Assembly (NCBI GenBank): GCA_030141605.1
Contig: JAQGDQ010000102.1
Coordinates: forward strand, 1 to 42,176
DNA: 42,176 nt
Direction: 5' to 3'
Origin: Tubiluchus corallicola
Taxonomy: Eukaryota; Priapulida; Priapulimorpha; Priapulimorphida; Tubiluchidae
Position numbers and translations under genes: made by a program. Below, piece by piece: positions 1 through 11,620 of this stretch. Within the stretch, counting starts at the first letter, position 1; each line of letters starts with the position of its first letter. The notes under the pieces were generated by a model. The model was given only the letters and a program-made list of their open reading frames with translations. It was not told the origin of the DNA and made no database searches.

Positions 1-2076
1 GGGTAACTTGTAACTGTAACACTAGCTCAGTTTGGGGCAATGGGTAAAACAGGGGTAACTTGTACCTGTAACACTAGCTCAGTTTGGGGCAATGGGTAAA
101 ACAGGGGTAACTTGTACCTGTAACACTAGCTCAGTTTGGGGCAATGGGTAAAACAGGGGTAACTTGTACCTGTAACACTAGCTCAGTTTGGGGCAATGGG
201 TAAAACAGGGGTAACTTGTACACGTAACACTAGCTCAGTTTGGGGCAATGGGTAAAACAGGGGTAACTTGTACCTGTAACACTAGCTCAGTTTGGGGCAA
301 TGGGTAAAACAGGGGTAACTTGTACCTGTAACACTAGCTCAGTTTGGGGCAATGGGTAAAACAGGGGTAACTTGTACCTGTAACACTAGCTCAGTTTGGG
401 GCAATGGGTAAAACAGGGGTAACTTGTACCTGTAACACTAGCTCAGTTTGGGGCAATGGGTAAAACAGGGGTAACTTGTACCTGTAACACTAGCTCAGTT
501 TGGGGCAATGGGTAAAACAGGGGTAACTTGTACCTGTAACACTAGCTCAGTTTGGGGCAATGGGTAAAACAGGGGTAACTTGTACCTGTAACACTAGCTC
601 AGTTTGGGGCAATGGGTAAAACAGGGGTAACTTGTACCTGTAACACTAGCTCAGTTTGGGGCAATGGGTAAAACAGGGGTAACTTGTACCTGTAACACTA
701 GCTCAGTTTGGGGCAATGGGTAAAACAGGGGTAACTTGTACCTGTAACACTAGCTCAGTTTGGGGCAATGGGTAAAACAGGGGTAACTTGTACCTGTAAC
801 ACTAGCTCAGTTTGGGGCAATGGGTAAAACAGGGGTAACTTGTACCTGTAACACTAGCTCAGTTTGGGGCAATGGGTAAAACAGGGGTAACTTGTACCTG
901 TAACACTAGCTCAGTTTGGGGCAATGGGTAAAACAGGGGTAACTTGTACCTGTAACACTAGCTCAGTTTGGGGCAATGGGTAAAACAGGGGTAACTTGTA
1001 CCTGTAACACTAGCTCAGTTTGGGGCAATGGGTAAAACAGGGGTAACTTGTACCTGTAACACTAGCTCAGTTTGGGGCAATGGGTAAAACAGGGGTAACT
1101 TGTACCTGTAACACTAGCTCAGTTTGGGGCAATGGGTAAAACAGGGGTAACTTGTACCTGTAACACTAGCTCAGTTTGGGGCAATGGGTAAAACAGGGGT
1201 AACTTGTACCTGTAACACTAGCTCAGTTTGGGGCAATGGGTAAAACAGGGGTAACTTGTACCTGTAACACTAGCTCAGTTTGGGGCAATGGGTAAAACAG
1301 GGGTAACTTGTACCTGTAACACTAGCTCAGTTTGGGGCAATGGGTAAAACAGGGGTAACTTGTACCTGTAACACTAGCTCAGTTTGGGGCAATGGGTAAA
1401 ACAGGGGTAACTTGTACCTGTAACACTAGCTCAGTTTGGGGCAATGGGTAAAACAGGGGTAACTTGTACCTGTAACACTAGCTCAGTTTGGGGCAATGGG
1501 TAAAACAGGGGTAACTTGTACCTGTAACACTAGCTCAGTTTGGGGCAATGGGTAAAACAGGGGTAACTTGTACCTGTAACACTAGCTCAGTTTGGGGCAA
1601 TGGGTAAAACAGGGGTAACTTGTACCTGTAACACTAGCTCAGTTTGGGGCAATGGGTAAAACAGGGGTAACTTGTACCTGTAACACTAGCTCAGTTTGGG
1701 GCAATGGGTAAAACAGGGGTAACTTGTACCTGTAACACTAGCTCAGTTTGGGGCAATGGGTAAAACAGGGGTAACTTGTACCTGTAACACTAGCTCAGTT
1801 TGGGGCAATGGGTAAAACAGGGGTAACTTGTACCTGTAACACTAGCTCAGTTTGGGGCAATGGGTAAAACAGGGGTAACTTGTACCTGTAACACTAGCTC
1901 AGTTTGGGGCAATGGGTAAAACAGGGGTAACTTGTACCTGTAACACTAGCTCAGTTTGGGGCAATGGGTAAAACAGGGGTAACTTGTACCTGTAACACTA
2001 GCTCAGTTTGGGGCAATGGGTAAAACAGGGGTAACTTGTACCTGTAACACTAGCTCAGTTTGGGGCAATGGGTAAA
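1..2076 (+). repeat. 52-bp satellite array, left arm
   Basis: About 40 head-to-tail copies of a 52-bp unit, each starting gggtaacttgtacctgtaac and ending gcaatgggtaaaacag. The period stays at exactly 52 bp from base 1 to about 2076 with no indels. Only a few substitutions are visible: unit 1 has taactgtaac and unit 5 has tacacgtaac where the others have tacctgtaac. The array is cut by the left window edge, so its true length is unknown. The unit has stops in its frames and its length is not a multiple of three, so it is not coding. Such uniformity suggests recent amplification or strong homogenisation, unless the assembly collapsed or copied units. Confidence 0.98.
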
Positions 2077-2167
2077 CAACAAACAGGCAGGTACACTGTA
2101 CCCTATAAAATTAGCTTATTTAAAACCCATATCCCCCCAAAAATCAGTATTTTTGACCCACAGAAAC
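2077..2167. other. spacer between opposed satellite arms
   Basis: A non-repetitive stretch of about 90 bp between the left array and its inverted continuation. It contains a short palindrome, ggtacactgtacc, near 2090 and a C-run at about 2134. No ORF is seen. It would be the loop if the two arms paired. Confidence 0.8.
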
Positions 2168-2659
2168 CACCCCTGTTTTATTACTAAACTGAGCTAGTGT
2201 TACAGGTACAAGTTACCCCTGTTTTACTCATTGCCCCAAACTGAACTAATGTTACAGGTACAAGTTACCCCTGTTTTACCCATTGCCCCAAACTGAGCTA
2301 GTGTTACATGTACAAGTTACCCCTGTTTTACCCATTGCCCCAAACTGAGCTAGTGTTACAGGTACAAGTTACCCCTGTTTTACCCATTGCCCCAAACTGA
2401 GCTAGTGTTACAGGTACAAGTTACCCCTGTTTTACTCATTGCCCCAAACTGAGCTAGTGTTACAGGTACAAGTTACCCCTGTTTTACCCATTGCCCCAAA
2501 CTGAGCTAGTGTTACAGGTACAAGTTACCCCTGTTTTACTCATTGCCCCAAACTGAGCTAGTGTTACAGGTACAAGTTACCCCTGTTTTACCCATTGCCC
2601 CAAACTGAGCTAGTGTTACATGTACAAGTTACCCCTGTTTTACCCATTGCCCCAAACTA
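2168..2659 (-). repeat. 52-bp satellite array, inverted right arm
   Basis: About nine copies of the reverse complement of the 52-bp unit at 1-2076, recognisable by ctagtgttacaggtacaagt recurring every 52 bp. The first copy lacks about six bases. These copies vary more than the left arm: some read actcattg and others acccattg, and some have acatgtac in place of acaggtac. The array ends abruptly at about 2659. With the left arm and spacer it makes a large inverted repeat. Confidence 0.97.
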
Positions 2660-4084
2660 TCAACAAAAACTATAAATTACCAACAAAATTTTTCCCACAA
2701 AAAAGCAAGACGACTTCACTCACATTCCTCTTCCCAGACTCTTGCCGGGATATTTTAGTGTGACAAGTTTGTTAATGCAGCTTATTTTAGAAAAGATCAA
2801 TAGTAGGTAGCATTGATCTTCGGCGAGCTTGTACAGCACCATAAACTTTTATTCAAATTACTGCCGCTAGAGTGTCAAATCTGACGGAAAATTTCTTTCT
2901 CTATCTTTATCTAAAGAACGGATTGGAAATTGCGGCAAAAATTACAGCAGTTATCACTTTTAATGTGTGCTTTATACACAGTATAAAGTTGTTTTAACAC
3001 AGTACAGTACAATAGTTACTCACGCGAGTCAATAGCTCATGTATCAAACGCAAGAAACATAAATATGTTCACGTAATTGGCTGTAAACAATTCAAGAACA
3101 AGGCTTTCTTCATGCAGATTGTGATGGCAATGAATCAGAATTAGGGTTGTCACCTCCTCACAAATCAAAATCAGGAGGATACTGGAGGTAGTGCTGCAAA
3201 CCAACGCACTTGCTGTATGAGGCCTTTTTCAGAAACGAAAATTAAGAAATTAAACCACAACCTAGTATACATTTCTTTATTTTAGATGCTAAAAAACAAA
3301 AAGTCTAAAACTTACAAAGATGCAAACGGTTATATCTACTTTTGCAGCTCCCTTCCAGTCCCAATACATTTCTCGCATTTTGAAATATATAGAGATAGTT
3401 TTTAGTGACCAAATTATTAAGAACTTTATGTTACGTGAATTTAAGCTAAGTCTTCTCTTCCATGTCTTTTCTGTTATTAAGATCTGTAAAACAAAATTGC
3501 CTCGAGCAAGGTGAACAAATGACCGAAGATTGCTTGCGTTGCACTTGCTGCTTCAGTAAAAATTGGCCAAAAAAGTAGACGGGGTGATAAAATGAAGCTT
3601 CATACAACATAACTAAACTGAATTTAATAAGTTTACTGTTATTTTAACAGAGATACAACAACTGTTATTAGCTAACCTTGCGTAAATTTTCAATAGCAGG
3701 GAAGTTGTATTTCCATATTTTTTACTTGAACTTTAACGCAATGGCCGAAACAAAGGTAGCAATATTCGGCTGGTATGTACATCCTTGCTTAGTGAGGTAT
3801 ACACCTACATGTAAGCATCTCAGGTGAAACATCTGACCACAGTTATCTAATAGTCTCAAGTTGTCGTAAAAGGATAGAGTGTTCTGTATGACACATGCTT
3901 GATTTTATACTAATTCTGTTCTGCAACGCACTTTCAGACATTGGCGTTCAGCAAAGGAGACTGCAGAGACCCACTGAAGCAAATTTCATACTGCCGATCA
4001 AACAAGTCATCAGCATTAATGCAAATGCATGTTTTGATTTGTTTATACTTTACAGGCGTACTTTAACATGTTGAGTTTTGAATT
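2660..4084. other. no gene recognised
   Basis: AT-rich sequence without a convincing coding region or repeat. A small perfect hairpin (agatcaat/attgatct) lies at about 2793-2820. The longest open frame (3320-3514, +) has no recognisable domain. The segment around 3140-3190, read on the minus strand, has a faint resemblance to 32090-32135 (both contain a gtggcaaccct-like core), which may be a shared old SINE fragment. Confidence 0.5.
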
Positions 4085-4600
4085 AATTTATTTATTTGGA
4101 CATACAAATTTACAATATACAGAAACAATGAGAAAATTATACAATTCGTATTAAAGATTTGACATGACAGCATGTATAATTAAAAGCAAGAACCGGAAGT
4201 AAAAACTCGTTAACTGCTTGTGCCGTTGTAAACACGTCCAAACAATAATTGAAAAAAAGAAAAAAAACACGATATATCTGCATACAGGTCTCACAGGACT
4301 AACCTACATTATTCAAAATTCATCTCAACAGCCTGCTCACAACTGCAGTAGAGGCGTCTTACACAACCTGCTGGACAACTCGAATAATCGGATGGAAATG
4401 CAGTTATACGAGCGTTCTCCCATATGTTTACTAAACTGCCTCAGCACATTTTAATCTTCGTAGTCAATCACAAACCGTGACCACACAGTTATAAAATCTC
4501 CTCTGCCCCAAACTGACAGTACATTAATTTTCTGTACTAACAGGACACCTTCGGAATTTTCAACACAGAAGGAAAACTCGATAGGCTAATATTTTCCAAG
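4085..4600 (-). pseudogene. possible LINE 3' end remnant
   Basis: The plus strand begins with tttatttatttggacatac, which looks like the reversed tail of a LINE. On the minus strand 4585-4451 is open for about 45 codons (ending FVIDYED and a stop). A following stretch reads GERSYNCISIRLFELSS and resembles, with stops and substitutions, the C-terminal motif of CR1/L2-type LINE proteins (G-x-R-S-F ... L-W-N-x-L-P). The match is weak and needs frame breaks. An unrelated decayed exon is possible. Confidence 0.3.
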
Positions 4601-5199
4601 AGTACAAAGCTGGATGTTTGTTTACCGTGCCGGTACTATTGGCTGAAAAACTTTCAAGCTTAATACGGCATCTAGATACAAAACGAAGTTCAACAAGTGG
4701 TTAAAAATGTCGGAAACATCTTTCCGATTGCACAGCTATTTCACATTATTCTACTTAAAGCTAGTTAAGTATTCCATGCATAGTAGGAACGTAAACTTCT
4801 GTAGCTTAATTGCAATGAATAACTTTAAAGCTAAGTAAAACAATACTGTCATCACCTTATTAATTGCGTAATTATCTAAATGCATATGGTAGTATAAGAG
4901 TGAACGCAGGAAGCAGATTATTGGGAAAAACCTGTCTGGCGCGTGAAATGGTCGGAACAAGTTTTTGCTAATGTTATAACATGTTTCAGAGAGTACTTAT
5001 GTAGTACGATAAATAGAGAAATTACTAGCACTAACATTTATGACTGTAACTCATTTATGACGTCTAGCACACTTATTATTGCATTTCAACATGTTGTCTA
5101 ACATTGCGCAATTGTAAATAAGTGATTGCATCATGATGCATCAATCATTTGTTCTTTGCTTTTATTTATCTCTAGCTGGGGAACTACTGTGAAGATTTA
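4601..5199. other. no gene recognised
   Basis: AT-rich sequence. A 69-codon minus-strand frame at 4751-4960 shows no domain and looks like a chance frame. No repeat was seen. Confidence 0.5.
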
Positions 5200-5315
5200 C
5201 AAAATACTAATTGCCTAAAAACTTCCACACTTTAAGAACAAACAATTCCCTTTTGAGCTGGCTCATAAATATTGAAACTAATGAACAATAAACTGAAACT
5301 GAAACTGAAAGGGGA
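5200..5315 (+). repeat. retroposon 3' tail with (CTGAAA)n
   Basis: The sequence ends in aataaactgaaactgaaact at 5287-5310, a short CTGAAA microsatellite directly after an AATAAA motif. This is the usual appearance of a LINE or SINE 3' end in invertebrate genomes. The 5' limit is uncertain. Confidence 0.4.
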
Positions 5316-5473
5316 ATAAACTTTTATTTAAAGTCTTTGATGTGTTGGATCATTATCATTATTTATGATAATGGCTTGTAAGCTATCTTAAAACAGTTAG
5401 GGTTCATTCATTACACTTTAAAGCATAAAACCGCACTACAGTGTTACAATAAAATTAATTTGAAAATCACACG

Positions 5474-7506
5474 TGCTACATTACATAGTAATATTAATGT
5501 CATCTCTTCATTATGCTACGTAACATAGTAATATTAATGTCATCTCTTCATTATGCTACGTTACACAGTAATATTAATGTCATCTCTTCATTATGCTACG
5601 TTACATAGTAATATTAATGTCATCTCTTCATTATGCTACGTTACATAGTAATATCAATGTCATCTCCTCATTATGCTACGTTACATACTAATGTCAATGT
5701 CATCTCTTCATTATGCTACGTTACATAGTAATATTAATGTCATCTCTTCATTATGCTACGTTACATAGTAATATCAATGTCATCTCCTCATTATGCTACG
5801 TTACATACTAATGTCAATGTCATCTCTTCATTATGCTACGTTACATAGTAATATCAATGTCATCTCCTCATTATGCTACGTTACATAGTAATGTCAATGT
5901 CATCTCTTCATTATGCTACGTTACATAGTAATATTAATGTCATCTCTTCATTATGCTATGTTACATAGTAATGTCAATGTCATCTCCTCATTATGCTACG
6001 TTACATACTAATGTCAATGTCATCTCTTCATTATGCTACGTTACATAGTAATATTAATGTCATCTCTTCATTATGCTACGTTACATAGTAATATCAATGT
6101 CATCTCCTCATTATGCTACGTTACATACTAATGTCAATGTCATCTCTTCATTATGCTACGTTACATAGTAATATCAATGTCATCTCTTCATTATGCTACG
6201 TTACATAGTAATATCAATGTCATCTCTTCATTATGTTACGTTACATAGTAATATTAATGTCATCTCTTCATTATGCTATGTTACATAGTAATATTAATTA
6301 ATGTCATCTCTTCATTATGCTATGATACATAGTAATATTAATTAATGCCATCTCTTAATTATGCTACGTTACATAGTAATATTAATGTCATCTCTTCATT
6401 ATGCTACGTAACATAGCAATATTAATGTCATCTCTTCATTATGCTACGTTACACAGTAATATTAATGTCATCTCTTCATTATGCTACGTTACATAGTAAT
6501 ATTAATGTCATCTCTTCATTATGCTACGTTACATAGTAATATCAATGTCATCTCCTCATTATGCTACGTTACATACTAATGTCAATGTCATCTCTTCATT
6601 ATGCTACGTTACATAGTAATATCAATGTCATCTCCTCATTATGCTACGTTACATAGTAATGTCAATGTCATCTCTTCATTATGCTACGTTACATAGTAAT
6701 ATTAATGTCATCTCAACATTATGCTATGTTACGTAGCAATGTCAATGTCATCTCAACATTATGCTACGTTACATAGTAATGTCAATGTCATCTCTTCATT
6801 ATGTTACGTTACATAGTAATATTAATGTCATCTCTTCATTATGCTATGTTACATAGTAATATTAATTAATGTCATCTCTTCATTATGCTATGTTACATAG
6901 TAATATTAATTAATGTCATCTCTTAATTATGCTACGTTACATAGTAATATTAATGTCATCTCTTCATTATGCTACGTAACATAGTAATATTAATGTCATC
7001 TCTTCATTATGCTACGTTACATAGTAATATTAATGTCATCTCTTCATTGTGCTATGTTACATAGTAATGTCAATGTCATCTCTTCATTATGCTTTGTTAC
7101 ACAGTAATATCAATGTCATCTCTTCATTATGCTACGTTACATAGTAATATTAATGTCATCTCAACATTATGCTATGTTACGTAGCAATGTCAATGTCATC
7201 TCAACATTATGCTACGTTACATAGTAATGTCAATGTCATCTCTTCATTATGCTTTGTTACGCAGTAATATCAATGTCATCTCTTCATTATGCTACGTTAC
7301 ATAGTAATGTCAATGTCATCTCTTCATTATGTTACGTTACATAGTAATATTAATGTCATCTCTTCATTATGCTATGTTACATAGTAATATTAATTAATGT
7401 CATCTCTTCATTATGCTCTGTTACATAGTAATATTAATTAATGTCATCTCTTAATTATGCTACGTTACATAGTAATATTAATGTCATCTCAACATTATGC
7501 TATGTA
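5474..7506. repeat. 40-bp satellite array with higher-order structure
   Basis: About 50 copies of a 40-bp unit built around atgctacgttacatagtaat followed by atcaatgtcatctcttcatt or close variants. Units fall into types: attaatg or gtcaatg cores, ctcttc, ctcctc or ctcaac, acatag or acatac, and a 4-bp longer type with attaattaatg. The types recur in the same order. The run starting tacgtaacatag near 5516 is repeated from about 6407, roughly 890 bp later. The attaattaatg pair followed by ctcttaatt occurs three times, at about 6295, 6862 and 7391. The array therefore grew partly by duplicating multi-unit blocks. No coding potential is evident. Confidence 0.97.
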
Positions 7507-7776
7507 CGTATCTATACTGCCAGTAGTCATACTGTAATGCTTCTACTGTTCTTTATTGCCTGCAGTCTTCTAAGTGTTACGTTAAATTGGCAAAAACTGT
7601 CTGTTCAGACAATATTGTAATTTCTGTTATCAATAAAACAACGTTTAAACTAATACTTAAGAATGTCACATAAAATAGTACGTATTATACATTCTTCCCA
7701 ATCAATGTATTCTACAATTTACGAAAATGCTTTTTGTTGATCAGAGCTGCAGCTGATGGTGCAAAACTTTTTTATA
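7507..7776. other. no gene recognised; probable 3' flank of LINE remnant
   Basis: AT-rich sequence between the 40-bp array and the LINE protein remnant. Because that remnant is on the minus strand, this segment would be its 3' untranslated part. It has aataaaac near 7634 on the plus strand. No repeat unit is visible. Confidence 0.4.
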
Positions 7777-8196
7777 TCAACTTGTTCTCACTTTTAGCAG
7801 CATGAACTGGTAGCATCTTCTATTTGAATAATGTAATTTTGGTAACAGTGCAGATTCAGATTTAATTAGTTTGATGTATTTGATGCAAACCTTTTCCCTT
7901 CTTGAATTTAAAGATTCTAGTTCTACATTTAGCACATTTGAGATTTTCTTACGGATACGCTCTAAACATTTTTGTTCCTCAGCAGAAATTTCAAAATGAA
8001 ACAATTGACAGTTGCATTCAGTTATGCTAGGAAAACTGGAATAATAATAACATAGAATGATATGAATTGGTACCTTATAGAATTTCAGAGTATAAACATA
8101 ATACAATCGTTCATTGCATTTCTTTATACAATTATCTATATGTTGATATATTTTATGCAGCAATTGAATTAGGTAGTTATTATTATAAGGCCGCAT
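7777..8196 (-). pseudogene. LINE reverse-transcriptase C-terminal remnant
   Basis: A 139-codon open frame that closely follows the layout of the region after the reverse-transcriptase domain in non-LTR retrotransposon ORF2 proteins. In order: HIDNCIKKCNERLYYVYTLK (family pattern H-I-D-x-I-x-K-K-A-x-x-R-L-Y-x-L-x-x-L-K); then VPIHIILCYYYSSF (family V-P-x-x-x-L-x-x-x-Y-x-S-F); then ISAEEQKCLERIRKK (family L-T-x-E-Q-x-x-x-L-E-R-I-Q-K-R); then LESLNSRREKVCIKYIK (family L-x-x-L-x-x-R-R-E-x-L-C-L-K-F-A-K). No RT catalytic core is found upstream, so the copy is 5'-truncated. The conserved Y-A-x-x-V-W-H segment has decayed to CNCQLFHF. It is a fossil, not a working gene. The clade (CR1-like or related) is uncertain. 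Confidence 0.75.
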
Positions 8197-8210
8197 CTTT
8201 TTCAGTTACA

Positions 8211-8671
8211 CATACAGCTAATTAGTTACTTATTGAAACTTCATGTAAGGATAAATCATCTACAAAACTGCCATGAATATCGACCTGGTAATCTTGCTCA
8301 TTCTACCTGACGGGTATTTGATCTCTCGCAATTATATCAGCTCGGCAAAGGAAAGCTGCATTCGTGCAAAGCCGTACGTATGACTGCTTATTGTCGTATA
8401 TCTAATTACTGATACAGTGTTCTGAGTCTAATCAATAAGTCATTATAGATTTTCGCGCATACTATTGTTCAACACGCACATTAATGCTTCAGTCGCAAGC
8501 TCGCGGTCGCTTGTGTTGTTTTTGAGCGCAACAAAAATCAATCTATAGCGTACTCTCTAGTAAATCTTTTACAATGCTGTAGGTCAGCTAACAACAGAAT
8601 TGACAAGGGGGTATTTACTCAACGTCGTGTGATTTCTCAGTCAATGTGGGCGCCAGCATTACACAGCAATT
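8211..8671. other. no gene recognised
   Basis: AT-rich sequence with a modestly richer patch near 8480-8530 (cgcaagctcgcggtcgcttg). No ORF or repeat was recognised. It may be more of the 5'-decayed LINE at 7777-8196. Confidence 0.4.
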
Positions 8672-8835
8672 TTAGATTTTGATTTAGATTTATTCATCCA
8701 TTTAGCACAATACAAACAAAATACAACTTATGCAATTACAAATTAACAATGCATTGCAGTGCTATGAGCATAGCTGAAGTTAACTTATAAGCTACAATCA
8801 ACATGGATAAGCCTTAATTATGACATAAATAACAA
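8672..8835 (-). repeat. dispersed LINE-type 3' end, copy 1
   Basis: The reverse complement aligns along most of its length with 18855-19018: both contain tcatagcactg, aatgcattgttaatttgtaa and gtgctaaatggatgaata in the same order. Ending in gctaaatggatgaataaatc is typical of a LINE or SINE 3' terminus. No coding sequence remains next to it. Confidence 0.8.
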
Positions 8836-9799
8836 AAATACGTTAATGGTGCAAAGATTGGTGCATTAGTACTAAAAAACTAAACTAAATTAAAATCAGT
8901 AAAAATGCACAAGTTCACGTCAATTCAAATATCGTTATGACATTAAAAACACAAAAGTAGGTTTACATTAATGACTGGTAAAAAAGTTGTGAGTTTCGAA
9001 GAGAATTTAAGAGATTTGAAGCTAATTCTGCAAGTTCTATAAACTGTAGGAAGCAAAAAGCTATTAAAGATGGCCCTAATGAAATATCACTGTGTTTGTT
9101 GTCTCTTTTATAACTTACCGTAGCTTCTATGTTAGAGTAATTCAAGTAGTGCCCTTGGCATTACAAAATCCTCTAATTGCCACTTGGGGAAAAACGAGCG
9201 CAGGAAAATTTGAGAAAAAAATTACTAATAATCACCAGAGGAGAATTGGACCGGATGTTGATTACAACTAACAACTCTCGGCGGAAGTGATTAGGAAACT
9301 CCTCAGGCAAAAAGTGGACAGAACGAAAAATTAGACGAAATACTGGAGAAGCCAAGACGACGAATTAAACTGCCTGGCTTAGAGACATGATAAAAGTTAG
9401 CCTTATCAGTAGCTATACCTCATGCAGGAACTCCCAACAATACTTACTTCTAAGCAACTGACAACTTATCATGTGTGCCAAAACTTAAAAAACTTAAAAT
9501 CTCGACATTCATTTATGCGTTACGTCTAGTTTAGAGCCCAGGCAGACATGCAATTTTCAGGCTAAGCGCAGGGTTATGCACTCTAGCTCAGCGATGATTA
9601 AGAAGGTACAGTGAATTTCTGTTTCTGATGTTTGATAAATCCTGTGTATGATATAGAATAAAGGTAGGCATATGTCTGGAATCTTCAGGAAAGGCATAGC
9701 AAGCGTGGATATTGTTCACTCCACGTAGAAAGCAGTACCACGGTGTTAACCTGTGTAGCCTGTCATTTTATTCTTACTTGTTGCCAATTCCTGACTTAT
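8836..9799. other. no gene recognised
   Basis: Two short minus-strand frames (8963-9145 and 9173-9355, about 60 codons each) have no recognisable motif. The plus strand of 9180-9400 is purine-rich and may be old LINE sequence leading into the remnant that follows, but no domain is readable. Confidence 0.4.
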
Positions 9800-10335
9800 T
9801 TCAAGTTTTTTGGGGGGCGGTTGCTAGGTGTGGATTTACTGCTGCGTCTTACCCTAACAGACTTTTACCTTTGAATATGTTATCATTAGAAGAGAGAATA
9901 ATTCATTATGATCTAAAAATGTGCTACAATACTATTCAAAGGGAAAATGACTTCGATAGAAATGAATTTTTACCCCCGCTCCTAGAATTTCTGTTGATCA
10001 TTGTCACAAACTTCATGTAAATCGACTTGTATCGTCTGTAGCTCAACATTCGTTTGTCATTTGAATTGTTAAGTACTCGAATTCTCTTGTTGAACATGTA
10101 AACGGGTCTCCACTGGTAAATGCCGCCTCCAATAAGCTATTTAGTCAAAGATTAATGAAAATTGGCTTTTCAAAACATTTGTATTTCTGCAGACACATAC
10201 GTAGTAATTTTACTCTTTGTGTCTCTCCCGTATCCATTTTAACGTGTCTTGTTTATTATTGTACATATTTTATTATTTTACGATTTATATTTTATTGTAT
10301 GGATATCTTAATTAATAAACAAATAAATAAAAATC
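9800..10335 (+). pseudogene. CR1/L2-like LINE 3' end, frameshifted
   Basis: The frame at 9820-9980 reads RCGFTAASYPNRLLPLNMLS and then LEERIIHYDLKMCYNTI, the well-known LINE pattern Y-x-x-R-L-x-x-L-N-L-x-S-L-E-x-R-R-x-x-x-D-L after the reverse transcriptase. Around 9975-9990 the frame changes by one. The next frame continues through KLHVNRLVSS (family K-L-x-V-x-R), an in-frame stop near 10060, and YSNSLVEHVNGSPLVNAASN then FSQRLMKIGFSKHL (family W-N-x-L-P-x-x-V-V-x-A-x-S-L-x-x-F-K-x-R-L). A 3' tail follows, ending taataaacaaataaataaa near 10330. The element is 5'-truncated and dead. Confidence 0.75.
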
Positions 10336-11448
10336 AACAGTTTCTCTCCTTTCTATACAATAGATGATTTTGGTCTATTGTTTGCAGACTGAACTGCTTG
10401 ATGATGGCTCATAATGGCTGCTAATAGAATTGAAACGTCAAACGAACAAATTGCACTTATAAGTGGATGAGACGTGTCAAAAGTGTGATGAGATGATTTG
10501 TACAGTGCTGGCAGATAGTTTGATGCTTCGTCTACAGACTTTCCCATTTTCCAGATAAATTAAGCGAGAAACGAGCGATCCTTTATTCGTCAACTAGAGT
10601 TTTAAAAATGAATCAAAGTTTGTTGCTAACAAATTCAGTTATTAGTTCAACTACAGTTAGCTGGAATATTACAATGTCCCGGTATTGATTTCAAAACCCG
10701 AATTCACACTGAAATCCTTGAATATACTTTTGCAGAATAAAAGACTGATTATCTAGTAACTCTAGTTGATACATCACAATCTGATGTACAAGTTGGTCTG
10801 GATTTGAAGGCGGATGACATATCGAATCACATGTTGTAGGTGAAAAGAGCACTGCGCCTTCAAATTTTCTTAATAAACCAATTTTGAATATTGTTCGTGT
10901 TATGTACTCCACTGGCAGCTTCATCTACCACCTTAAGTTTTGAAATGGTCATTGAAGAACCCACGATCAGACATAACGTCATGTGTATTTCCTATTCCTT
11001 TCATAATACATTTCTGTCGCTCTTGAAATGACGTCACCTGGGCTATTCATCAAAATGATCGTAGGGTCAGCATAAAATGTTTGCACTTTAACTTTGCAGT
11101 TAGGACCAGCCCTAAAATTAATTACCTTCTAAAACACAAAAAGTGCAAAAGGCAAATTTAAAAGTACAGCCAGTGATTAGCTCTTTTGGAATAAGAGTTT
11201 TGCACAAAGTAGAGAGATCGAACTTATTTCAAAATAATTTAATTTTGTTAGTTTCTTCCTCTTTCCTGAGACTTAATTCAGACAGACTTTGCGACACTTC
11301 TTGCTAGTACTTCAAAGTTTTTGGATTTATTAATATTGGAAGATTATCCTGTTTGCAAAGATTCTGAGTTAATTTTGAAGATTGAAGTTTATGTTTGAAG
11401 TCGATCTGTTCATTCAGCCCATATTTTGAAACACGTTTTAAGTGTCAA
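10336..11448. other. no gene recognised
   Basis: Two minus-strand frames (10353-10547, 64 codons; 10691-10924, 77 codons) could not be assigned. The second has a protein-like composition (HPPSNPDQLVHQIVMYQLEL), but no family is recognised and no splice partner is evident. No repeat was seen. Confidence 0.35.
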
Positions 11449-11620
11449 GTTTCTTTATTCCAAGAGCCAATAGTACAGAGGTGGCATTATCTTATACGAA
11501 AATACACAAATTATAATTAACATGAGAAATACTCTTAAATAAAATATAACCAAACGATTAATTATGACGAGCAGCACAAATAATTATTGGCTGATATCAG
11601 AAGATGAACTTGCAAGATCT
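11449..11620 (-). repeat. probable retroposon 3' end
   Basis: Read on the minus strand the segment ends tattggctcttggaataaag and then aaacttg, the usual form of a LINE or SINE 3' terminus with a polyadenylation motif. Upstream on the minus strand (to about 11900) short open pieces exist but no domain is readable. Confidence 0.4.

Noticed and set aside
1-2659. CRISPR array
   Set aside because: The units are directly adjacent with no variable spacers, the context is eukaryotic, and no cas genes are present.
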